Notes: generated by a model not told the origin, from the letters alone. A stretch of DNA of 7,152 nt from Candidatus Omnitrophota bacterium (GCA_029557025.1 JAKPRU010001238.1:1-7152); one strand, 5' to 3'; positions 1-4,776 are shown, numbered from the stretch's first letter. Made by a program: numbers and translations.

Positions 1-654
1 TGGACCCAGACCGCCAACACCGACCCGGACAATATTCCGCTGAGCAGTTTCACTGAGTTCACCACATCCATCACTGGAACAGGCCGTGGCGATGGTTGCC
101 ACATCTCCGCTTCCATCAACAGCAAATATGTGTACTATGCCAACAAGGGACTGGACGTGGACGCCACGAGCAATTTCGTTTACCTGGTGAAGATCGACGG
201 CACGACCGGAAAAACGGTCAAGGAAGTCATCGTGAACGAGGTGATGAATCTCGCTTCTGGTTACTCAAGCGGCACGTATGAGAACTGGGCGATCCCGCAG
301 CGTGTGAGCTGCTATGTGGACGGTCGGGATAATGTGACTGTGGTCTACTCCGATACATCGAACGACAATGTCAACAAAGTCATCGGACGTGTGTACAACA
401 GTGACCTCACCCCAGTGACCGAAACCTTCATGTGCTTCCAGGCCAGCGATATCGATAGCACCACCCTGTTTGCTGAAAACGATATCTATCACCCGCAGGT
501 TGCCATGACGGATGAAAGAATCCTGGTTACGGCACGGACCAGCAATTTCCTCATGCCGGATGGCGAGACGGCTTTGCCGATGAACCAGCCTATCTTCACC
601 GTATTGAAGAACCCCTTGGCTCCGGTTGCTGTTCAAGATTGGAGTCTGTACTGA
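1..654 (+). CDS. C-terminal part of a large, probably exported protein (5' end outside window)
   Basis: The reading frame is open from the first base to a TGA at 652-654 and gives 217 residues, so only the C-terminus is here. The GTG at 130 is an internal valine codon, not a start: the frame continues upstream with similar composition. The product is rich in T, S, N, D, V and Y, with alternating hydrophobic and polar stretches such as VTVVYSD, KVIGRVYNSD and ERILVTAR. This suggests all-beta structure, perhaps a beta-propeller or other repeat fold of the kind common in secreted proteins. No membrane segment, LPXTG or clear sorting tail is visible in the last 40 residues. No family is recognised and the N-terminus, with any signal peptide, is missing. 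A strong terminator follows 36 bases after the stop, so this is the last gene of its transcript. Confidence 0.8.
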   Translation, partial: WTQTANTDPDNIPLSSFTEFTTSITGTGRGDGCHISASINSKYVYYANKGLDVDATSNFVYLVKIDGTTGKTVKEVIVNEVMNLASGYSSGTYENWAIPQRVSCYVDGRDNVTVVYSDTSNDNVNKVIGRVYNSDLTPVTETFMCFQASDIDSTTLFAENDIYHPQVAMTDERILVTARTSNFLMPDGETALPMNQPIFTVLKNPLAPVAVQDWSLY

Positions 655-689
655 TCGGTCGGGATACCGACAGAATCGGTTTTCAATTC

Positions 690-722
690 AGGCCTGCTTG
701 CTTCGGCAAGCAGGCCTTTTTA
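690..722 (+). terminator. Rho-independent terminator with UUCG tetraloop
   Basis: A perfect 12-bp stem, AGGCCTGCTTGC (690-701) and GCAAGCAGGCCT (706-717), closes on a TTCG loop in a C(UUCG)G context, an exceptionally stable tetraloop. A run of five T follows (717-721). It lies 36 bases after the stop of the first gene and is oriented to end that transcript. A weaker hairpin (GTCGG-gata-CCGAC, 658-671) precedes it. Confidence 0.93.
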
Positions 723-724
723 AC

Positions 725-749
725 AGTAGGACAGGCCTCCGTGCCTGTC
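725..749 (+). repeat. REP type A, copy 1
   Basis: The unit is A-GTAG foot (726-729), then GACAGGC-CTCCGT-GCCTGTC (730-749), a perfect 7-bp stem with a 6-base loop. It is followed by ATCCC (750-754), a tail shared with other A copies. A GTAG tetranucleotide directly 5' of an imperfect or perfect hairpin is the signature recognised by characterised RAYTs such as E. coli TnpA-REP. Confidence 0.85.
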
Positions 750-760
750 ATCCCAATTCC

Positions 761-785
761 AGTAGGACAGGCCTCCGTGCCTGTC
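761..785 (+). repeat. REP type A, copy 2
   Basis: This copy is identical to copy 1 across the foot (762-765), stem (766-772 and 779-785), loop and ATCCC tail. Its 3' half plus tail, GTGCCTGTCATCCC (777-790), is repeated immediately at 791-804 as a 14-bp tandem half-unit that cannot form the hairpin alone. Confidence 0.85.
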
Positions 786-811
786 ATCCCGTGCCTGTCA
801 TCCCGTCAGCT

Positions 812-837
812 GCCAGGCAGAGACGCCTGGCCTACTG
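812..837 (-). repeat. REP type B, copy 1
   Basis: Read on the minus strand this is CAGTAG-GCCAGGC-GTCTCT-GCCTGGC: the same GTAG foot and 7-6-7 hairpin as type A. The second base pair of the stem is C-G instead of A-T and the loop differs. It stands 32 bp from copy 2 in the same orientation. Confidence 0.85.
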
Positions 838-843
838 AAATAT

Positions 844-869
844 GCCAGGCAGAGACGCCTGGCCTACTG
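844..869 (-). repeat. REP type B, copy 2
   Basis: This copy is identical to B copy 1, with the stem at 844-850 and 857-863 and the foot CTAC at 864-867 (plus-strand reading). Its foot faces the foot of A copy 3 across five bases, CTACT-GAAAT-AGTAG, making a head-to-head BIME-like pair. Confidence 0.85.
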
Positions 870-874
870 AAATA

Positions 875-899
875 GTAGGACAGGCCTCCGTGCCTGTTC
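875..899 (+). repeat. REP type A, copy 3 (one-base insertion) with trailing half-unit
   Basis: The foot GTAG (875-878) and the left arm GACAGGC (879-885) are intact, but the right arm reads GCCTGTTC, one extra T relative to other A copies. A half-unit GTGCCTGTCATCCC follows at 905-918, the same sequence as at 777-790 and 791-804. The stop codon of the transposase gene falls inside that half-unit. Confidence 0.8.
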
Positions 900-911
900 A
901 TCCCGTGCCTG

Positions 912-1424
912 TCATCCCATGCCTGCCTTCTCCCATTGAGGAAATCCCATCCATTCATACTCCAGCAAATCCGGCCAGCGTTTGAATGGATTCTTGGAGA
1001 TATACTGGGCTTTCTCGTCGTATTCTGTTTCGTCTCGGATAATGCGATCAAAAGACTCAGCCTGCCAAACCACCCCTTGCCTTTTACGCTGTCGCTGGAT
1101 CTCGTGTGCTGTGAATGATTTCCAGGAATGCAGAATACCTGACAGATTCTGTCCGGATGCCGGTTCGACAATTACATGCACATGATCATCCATGACAGCG
1201 TAAGCATGTAACGAGTATCGAATGCCCTCAAAGTGACGTAAGGCGTCTACCACAAGACGGCGTTCCACCGGTTCCAGAGTCATTTGCCTTTGATGCAACC
1301 GCCATGTCAGAAAATAGATTGAATCCCCCATCCGCCAGTGAGGCAATTTCCGCCGGTAGATCGAGAAGGCTTCTGGTGAACGACAGATCTGTACCTGCTT
1401 GGCAGATGAAGAATGGTCCTGCAT
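912..1424 (-). CDS. REP-associated tyrosine transposase (RAYT, Y1/HUH single-strand transposase)
   Basis: The 170-residue protein has all hallmarks of the Transposase_17/RAYT family. The first strand and entry motif are LPHWRMGDSIYFLTWRL (27-43). The HUH metal-binding motif lies in MDDHVHVIVEP (H81 and H83). The family's WQ..F-D..IRDE block is at 120-132, and the catalytic tyrosine is Y141 in QYISKNP (140-146). No catalytic residue is missing and the length is normal for the family. Such enzymes nick and rejoin single-stranded REP DNA through a 5'-phosphotyrosine bond, guided by the GTAG foot and hairpin. The ATG at 1422-1424 is preceded by a purine-rich GGGAAAGG, a plausible ribosome site. 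It lies downstream of the permease gene on the same strand, 74 bases away across two B repeats. The last codons and TGA (912-914) lie in a half-REP, so repeat insertion may have set the present C-terminus. Confidence 0.93.
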   Translation of the reverse strand: MQDHSSSAKQVQICRSPEAFSIYRRKLPHWRMGDSIYFLTWRLHQRQMTLEPVERRLVVDALRHFEGIRYSLHAYAVMDDHVHVIVEPASGQNLSGILHSWKSFTAHEIQRQRKRQGVVWQAESFDRIIRDETEYDEKAQYISKNPFKRWPDLLEYEWMGFPQWEKAGMG

Positions 1425-1444
1425 TGGTTGCCTTTCCCTGTCAG

Positions 1445-1463
1445 AGAGACGCCTGGCCTACTG
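1445..1463 (-). repeat. REP type B, copy 3 (one arm lost)
   Basis: The loop, one stem arm (GCCTGGC, 1451-1457) and foot CTAC (1458-1461) match other B copies. The opposite arm is replaced by CTGTCAG, so the hairpin no longer forms. The break falls exactly at the arm/loop boundary, which is also the left edge of the 51-bp direct repeat. Confidence 0.75.
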
Positions 1464-1469
1464 AAATAT

Positions 1470-1495
1470 GCCAGGCAGAGACGCCTGGCCTACTG
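1470..1495 (-). repeat. REP type B, copy 4
   Basis: A perfect copy with arms at 1470-1476 and 1483-1489 and foot CTAC at 1490-1493. It ends three bases from the TGA stop of the AI-2E permease gene, so it occupies the position of a 3'-UTR hairpin for that transcript, though no T-run follows. Confidence 0.85.
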
Positions 1496-1498
1496 GGA

Positions 1499-2761
1499 TC
1501 ACGTTTCCATGGGTTTCAAATATAATTCCTGAACCAGCACGCGAACAACACACGCAGCAGGAACGGCAATTAGCATCCCTAACATTCCACCAAGACTGCC
1601 TCCCAGCATCAGCGCAAACAAAATCACCATGGGGTGCAAATGCACGGCCTCACTCATCACCCTCGGACTGATTACAAACCCGTCCAGCATCTGCACCGTC
1701 GCATACACAATGCCCACCCAGAAAAGCTGCCAGGCTACCGCCCCAAGTCCGAACGCATATTGCTCCACAACCGTGCTGCCCACCGCCGGAATCAGGCCCA
1801 TGATCGGCCCCAGGTACGGAATGATATTGCAGGCTCCCGCAAACAGGCCGATCAGAATCCCCGAATCCACACCCGCAATGCTATACAGAATCGCAGAGAG
1901 AATGCCCACACAAATCGCTATCGTGATCTGGCCGCGCAGGAATCCCGCTAGCTGCCGGTCAATGGCTCCCCAGATACGCAGGAAATCTTCCCGCGCGCCC
2001 GGCGGGATGAATTTCGGAATCGCTGCCCCCAACTTTTCAAAGTCGAGCAGGAAATAAAACAGGATCACAACAACCAGAATCAGGTTGGTGGTAAAAGCCA
2101 CTGCGCCACCCATCCAGCCGATCAGCTTTCCGACAACATACCGGATCGTGGCGGTCATACCGCTCAGGAAACCGCCGACCCCATCGGTCACCCGTCTGCC
2201 CACCCCGGTCGCCGAAACCTCGCGGACAACCTCTTGGACAGTCGGCGTCTCCCCGGAGGCCGCCGCCTGCGGAGCCAGCATCGGCGCAAGTGTCTCCTCC
2301 CAGAATTGGCGGAGTTTCTCAGGATCGCGAAGAATACGGTCCAACTCCTCGCGGGCCGAACGAATCCGGGAAACAAAGGTCTCGGGCAGGGGCGGCAGAT
2401 GATCCAGGACCGCGCCACATAAGGATTTCACATTCTCCCAATACGCGGGCAGATTGTTGTATAACCCGACCAATTCCCCCACCATGCCCACAATCAAAAT
2501 GGCCACAATGGGAATGACCACAACCAGGACAAGAACATAAAGAAGAATCACCGCGGGCAAACGCCTGCCTCGGCAGCATCGCCGCTGCAGGAAAACCGTC
2601 ACCGGATGGAGCATGTACGCCAATACGAGAGCAATCAGAAACGGGGATGAGGCCACCCAGATCGCATGGCCCCACAGCGCAAGGACAACAAGAACAACCA
2701 GGATGGAAACGGACAGGCGGATCAACGGCCCAAAGCGGCCGGAGAAATACGGTTCTGTCAT
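1499..2761 (-). CDS. AI-2E family transporter (PerM/TqsA-like membrane permease)
   Basis: The 420-residue protein has the topology and motifs of the AI-2E transporter family: two N-terminal helices (about 13-34 and 39-58), a third at 70-95, a long soluble insert (about 100-205) and a C-terminal block of hydrophobic helices from 208 on. Diagnostic motifs are FLRGQ (274-278), NIIPYLGP (312-319), LDGFVISPRVM (359-369), LHP (375-377) and the closing GGMLGMLIAVPAA. Family members export quorum signal AI-2 (TqsA) or ions and other solutes, or have no known substrate, so the substrate here is not predictable. The insert contains an A/P/G-rich stretch near 160-175. Its ATG overlaps the TGA of the upstream gene by four bases (ATGA), implying translational coupling; a GGAG also precedes it by about nine bases. 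Confidence 0.92.
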   Translation of the reverse strand: MTEPYFSGRFGPLIRLSVSILVVLVVLALWGHAIWVASSPFLIALVLAYMLHPVTVFLQRRCCRGRRLPAVILLYVLVLVVVIPIVAILIVGMVGELVGLYNNLPAYWENVKSLCGAVLDHLPPLPETFVSRIRSAREELDRILRDPEKLRQFWEETLAPMLAPQAAASGETPTVQEVVREVSATGVGRRVTDGVGGFLSGMTATIRYVVGKLIGWMGGAVAFTTNLILVVVILFYFLLDFEKLGAAIPKFIPPGAREDFLRIWGAIDRQLAGFLRGQITIAICVGILSAILYSIAGVDSGILIGLFAGACNIIPYLGPIMGLIPAVGSTVVEQYAFGLGAVAWQLFWVGIVYATVQMLDGFVISPRVMSEAVHLHPMVILFALMLGGSLGGMLGMLIAVPAACVVRVLVQELYLKPMET

Positions 2762-3387
2762 ACCGGCTGTCTCCCCCGCATTTCGGTCTGCCCGCTTTTG
2801 ACGGTATGGAAATCGGCAATGCGCCAGGTTCCCTCCTCAAAAATCAACTCGTACTCCCGCTGGAGAGTCAGGTCCTTGTCCGGCATTTTGTGCAGTTCGA
2901 CACAAAACACCGCCGTCTTGTTCCCCTGAACCGGTGCGCTGCTGACATCAACCATTTTTTTCATGACCGGCCCCACCACCAGCCGGTCGGAGTATTTTTT
3001 CATGCGATTCAGCACGTATTCCTGAATGTTGTCGGTTTTTCGTTTGGCAGACGGAAAACAGTGCGCCAGGCACAGATACTCGGTTTCGAAATCCTGCTTA
3101 TTCCAGGCATCCACAAAGACACGGACCAATTCTTCGGGGCGGAGATTCATAAGGGCATTTCTCTTGACCTGCAGCTTGGCCTCCGCGACAGAGGGAGTTC
3201 GACTTGTCGATGCTGGGCGGTTTGCGCGCTGCTCCATGGCACGAAGCTGGTTCACCTTGCGCAGCAGGCTTTCAACAAGGTTGTCGTAGGTTTCCCGCTC
3301 CCGCGATGTCAAATGGTCCGCCGAGTAATACAGCATCTTGCCCAGAAGGGAGATTTGTTCCTCTTCAAGAAGGACGCCTGTCATCAT
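2758..3387 (-). CDS. Hypothetical protein with helical N-terminus and NTF2-like C-terminal domain
   Basis: 209 residues from the ATG at 3385-3387. Residues 1-55 are charged and helical (EEEQISLLGKML, SRERETYDNLVESLLRKVNQLRAMEQR), likely a coiled coil or helical hairpin. Residues 56-70 form a P/S/T-rich linker. From about 82 on, the sequence has the shape of an NTF2/SnoaL-like cone: helices with LVRVFVDAWNKQD, then strands AVFCVELHK, REYELIFEEGTWRIADF. The ending W-R-I-x-x-F/D-F is typical of such folds. No signal peptide or membrane span is visible, so it is predicted cytoplasmic. The fold call is by pattern only and no catalytic function can be assigned. The gene is coupled by a 4-bp overlap to the permease. 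A GTG further upstream (3408) was rejected in favour of the ATG with an ideal ribosome site. Confidence 0.8.
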   Translation of the reverse strand: MMTGVLLEEEQISLLGKMLYYSADHLTSRERETYDNLVESLLRKVNQLRAMEQRANRPASTSRTPSVAEAKLQVKRNALMNLRPEELVRVFVDAWNKQDFETEYLCLAHCFPSAKRKTDNIQEYVLNRMKKYSDRLVVGPVMKKMVDVSSAPVQGNKTAVFCVELHKMPDKDLTLQREYELIFEEGTWRIADFHTVKSGQTEMRGRQPV

Positions 3388-3394
3388 TTCTGCA

Positions 3395-3399
3395 CTCCT
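3395..3399 (-). promoter_or_regulatory. Ribosome binding site that fixes the start of the NTF2-like gene
   Basis: AGGAG on the minus strand lies seven bases before the ATG at 3387. It decides for this start over the in-frame GTG at 3408, which would place the site inside the coding region. Confidence 0.75.
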
Positions 3400-3455
3400 T
3401 TCCCCCACGCAGAAAGGGGGCTGACTGAGTATCGCGATGGACTCACTTCGACCCG

Positions 3456-3881
3456 CTAAAGAGGCAAAGTGAGATGAATATCGTCCTCTGTGCCGGTCTG
3501 TTTGTCCTTGCCCGGACTGGTCAGGATGGCTGTCTTGCCTTCGTACCGCAGCTGGTATGGCTGCCCGAACGGGTCATGAGTTATATCCGTCCCAACCAGA
3601 TTCTCTTGCTGCAATTCCGACAGGCTTTGCGGATACCGGCCCTTGTCGATATAAAACTGGTTCATGGCCGTTCGGAGAGCAGGAAGATTGAACTCCGGCG
3701 CCCTCGCCTTGATATCCAAATACTTCTGTATATCCCCTCGTCCGATCATCAAGTCCGTGGCGTCCATTTTGTGATCGGGCGATTTCTCTTCCGCAATTCG
3801 CTTGTCCCGCAAAGTCTGGTATGCATACGACGCCAACCAGAGCAGCACAATCAACAGGATCAATTTAATTACTCTGTTCAT
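3456..3881 (-). CDS. Membrane-anchored protein with GspG-like (type II secretion pseudopilin) C-terminal domain
   Basis: 141 residues. A single hydrophobic helix (about 4-21) follows MNRVIK, so the protein is probably anchored in the inner membrane with the rest in the periplasm. Residues 66-136 match the soluble domain of GspG major pseudopilins: LRTAMNQFYIDKGRYPQSLSEL, then DPFGQPYQLRY, then TSPGKDKQTGTEDDI. The last is the calcium-site loop ending in the hallmark GT-D-DI. The prepilin peptidase motif (G-F-T-L-I-E) is absent, so it is not a processed pilin; the domain has been placed on a plain anchor. It may be a secretion-related accessory or a domain reused elsewhere. The ATG is at 3879-3881; the TTG one codon upstream is less likely. 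No strong ribosome site is seen. A candidate promoter lies just upstream, and the NTF2-like gene follows after 68 bases. Confidence 0.82.
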   Translation of the reverse strand: MNRVIKLILLIVLLWLASYAYQTLRDKRIAEEKSPDHKMDATDLMIGRGDIQKYLDIKARAPEFNLPALRTAMNQFYIDKGRYPQSLSELQQENLVGTDITHDPFGQPYQLRYEGKTAILTSPGKDKQTGTEDDIHLTLPL

Positions 3882-3931
3882 CAAACCGTCCGTTTGCCGA
3901 TTCCGGTCTCGGATTCGACCTTCTGTTCTAT

Positions 3932-3960
3932 ATTGTCCGGCATAGAAGCTACTTCGTCAA
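3932..3960 (-). promoter_or_regulatory. Candidate sigma-70-type promoter for the GspG-like/NTF2/permease genes
   Basis: On the minus strand, TTGACG (3955-3960; five of six bases to the -35 consensus) is followed after 17 bases by GACAAT (3932-3937; four of six to the -10 consensus). The start would lie about 45 bases before the ATG of the GspG-like gene. It is a pattern match only, but it lies in the only gap wide enough for a promoter between the FliG-like and GspG-like genes. Confidence 0.35.
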
Positions 3961-4056
3961 GCATTTTGGAACTCCATCTGACGAATTTGTCGGAAGAATG
4001 AAGAGAACCGATGGTCGGCGGGGCCGGAGTGCTGCTCCTAAGAAAGCTCGCTCGTC

Positions 4057-4076
4057 GACAGGCACGGAGGCCTGTC
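4057..4076 (-). repeat. REP type A, copy 4 (foot lost)
   Basis: The plus strand reads GACAGGC-ACGGAG-GCCTGTC, an exact inverted copy of the A hairpin. The adjacent foot is CCAT instead of CTAC, so the GTAG signal is missing. It faces the B copy at 4081-4106 head to head, repeating the A/B pairing seen beside the transposase. Confidence 0.8.
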
Positions 4077-4080
4077 CCAT

Positions 4081-4106
4081 CAGTAGGCCAGGCGTCTCTG
4101 TCTGGC
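4081..4106 (+). repeat. REP type B, copy 5
   Basis: Foot GTAG (4083-4086), left arm GCCAGGC (4087-4093), loop GTCTCT, right arm GTCTGGC (4100-4106). One C-to-T change turns a G-C pair into a G-T pair, so the hairpin is weakened but kept. Confidence 0.82.
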
Positions 4107-4192
4107 AAAGAAGGGCTGAAATCACTTATGGGGTGTAGCGGCATAATAGAATAGATGACGTCTCTGCCTGGCAAAGAAGGGCTGAAATCACT
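4093..4192. repeat. 34-bp direct repeat duplicating a half-REP and the end of the fliG-like gene
   Basis: Bases 4093-4126 and 4159-4192 are identical except for one position (T at 4101, C at 4167), 66 bases apart. Each copy contains the loop and one arm of a B-type REP, then AAAGAAGGGCTGAAATCACT. In the second copy the terminal ATCACT belongs to the 3' end of the fliG-like gene (TGA at 4188-4190). The 32 bases between copies are of unknown origin. Only the copy at 4081-4106 has a full hairpin and foot. Confidence 0.85.
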
Positions 4193-4631
4193 CGACAAAC
4201 CGGTCATCCGGTCGAGTAAGGCTGATTCGACCGGCATTTTCGAGCTCTCGGAGGACTTTCATGATCTCCTGTTGCGCCTCGCCGACTTTGGATCGTGGCT
4301 GCGGGCCGAGACGTTCGATCTCATCGGTCAGCAGTTCTCCCGCGCGCTGGGACATGTTGCGCAGGATTTTCTGCATCAGATCGGCGGGTGCTCCTCTCAG
4401 CGCCATGGCGAGCAGACTGCGGTCGATGTGGCGCATCGCCGCCTGGATGGTGCGATCGTCCATCACAGCCAGGTCATCAAACGTAACCAGTTTCTCCCGA
4501 ATCTTCCCGGCCACTTTCGGCGCTCGTCCCTGGAGGGTTTCGAGAACTTTCTGTTCGGTTTTGCGATCCACGTGGCCCAGAATACCCGCCAGCTTTTCCA
4601 CACCACCCGGTCCTTTTTTCTTCGTGTCCAT
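4188..4631 (-). CDS. Stand-alone FliG C-terminal-domain protein
   Basis: 147 residues, against roughly 330 for a full flagellar FliG. Residues 11-50 (VEKLAGILGHVDRKTEQKVL to KIREKLVT) match the end of the FliG middle domain. Residues 51-136 match FliG_C closely: FDDLAVMDDRTIQAAMRHID, LLAMALRGA, ILRNMSQRAGELL, DEIERLGPQ, VGEAQQEIM. As recalled for E. coli FliG, torque residues K264, R281, D288 and D289 correspond to R79, R96, D103 and E104, so the charge pattern is mostly kept. The N-terminal domain that binds FliF is missing. No other flagellar gene is in view. It could be a paralogue of a flagellar switch protein or a FliG fold reused for another scaffold. The start is the ATG at 4629-4631, with GGAGG nine bases upstream; an in-frame ATG at 4742 would read through REP-like sequence and is rejected. 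It lies 145 bases downstream of the oxidoreductase. Confidence 0.88.
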   Translation of the reverse strand: MDTKKKGPGGVEKLAGILGHVDRKTEQKVLETLQGRAPKVAGKIREKLVTFDDLAVMDDRTIQAAMRHIDRSLLAMALRGAPADLMQKILRNMSQRAGELLTDEIERLGPQPRSKVGEAQQEIMKVLRELENAGRISLTRPDDRFVE

Positions 4632-4640
4632 GTTGTTTTT

Positions 4641-4645
4641 CCTCC
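4641..4645 (-). promoter_or_regulatory. Ribosome binding site that fixes the start of the fliG-like gene
   Basis: GGAGG on the minus strand lies nine bases before the ATG at 4631. It excludes the longer 184-residue reading, whose first 37 residues are translated from repeat sequence. Confidence 0.75.
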
Positions 4646-4675
4646 GAGAAATTGTCAGCTCGGTAGGCCAGCCCG

Positions 4676-4699
4676 GTAGAACAGGTATCCCCGCCTGTC
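4676..4699 (+). repeat. Degenerate REP (variant with GTAG foot)
   Basis: GTAG (4676-4679) is followed by A, then ACAGG (4681-4685), eight loop bases and CCTGT (4694-4698). The layout is that of type A, with a shorter stem and changed loop. A further GTAG-GCCAG fragment, the start of a B unit, lies just before it at 4664-4671. Both are in the 145-bp gap upstream of the fliG-like gene. Confidence 0.55.
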
Positions 4700-4731
4700 G
4701 AATGGAACGATTACACCTGTCAATCTGCCAT

Positions 4732-4751
4732 GACAAGCACACGGGCTTGTC
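4732..4751 (-). repeat. Diverged REP-like hairpin without foot
   Basis: GACAAGC-ACACGG-GCTTGTC is a perfect 7-6-7 hairpin differing from inverted type A by a G-C to A-T swap in the stem, changed on both arms. No GTAG follows. It lies 25 bases after the oxidoreductase stop and may act as a 3' RNA hairpin; without a T-run it is not a classical terminator. Confidence 0.55.
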
Positions 4752-4776
4752 TCAGGGAATGTTGGCACAGAGGGCG

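Larger units (their letters stand above)
725..1495 (-). mobile_element. REPtron-like island: RAYT transposase bracketed by REP repeats
   Basis: A single-domain HUH/Y1 transposase gene (912-1424, minus) is flanked on both sides by short GTAG-footed hairpin repeats: three A-type and two B-type units after its 3' end, two B-type units before its 5' end. This arrangement, one RAYT gene inside a cluster of its own REPs, is the established picture of a REPtron or RAYT locus. The units lie in both orientations, as in BIMEs. The outermost B pairs form an identical 51-bp direct repeat. The island sits between a terminator and the stop codon of the permease gene, so it disrupts no visible gene. RAYTs are regarded as domesticated IS200/IS605-like enzymes that spread REPs rather than themselves, so the island may not be mobile as a whole. 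Confidence 0.82.

Noticed and set aside
626..875. Plus-strand short frames across the REP cluster
   Set aside because: They consist of terminator and REP sequence, have no ribosome site, and show the recurring repeat-translation strings.
725..918. Repeat cluster as a CRISPR array
   Set aside because: Units are short hairpins in both orientations with irregular spacing and no unique regular spacers; no cas gene is present, and the foot plus hairpin plus adjacent RAYT explain it as REPs.
3395..3420. C-run and G-run before the NTF2-like gene as a hairpin or riboswitch
   Set aside because: Only five C-G pairs across a nine-base loop; the longer similarity is mirror-like, not reverse complementary, so it does not fold further.
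2647..3459. 270-residue plus-strand frame opposite the permease and NTF2-like genes
   Set aside because: It is the antisense shadow of two well-supported minus-strand genes and shows no recognisable domain.
3881..4237. 118-residue minus-strand frame between the fliG-like and GspG-like genes
   Set aside because: Its first two thirds translate REP repeats and the 34-bp duplication and overlap the fliG 3' end in another frame. The remaining 27-residue tail (from an ATG near 3964) has no ribosome site and overlaps the candidate promoter.
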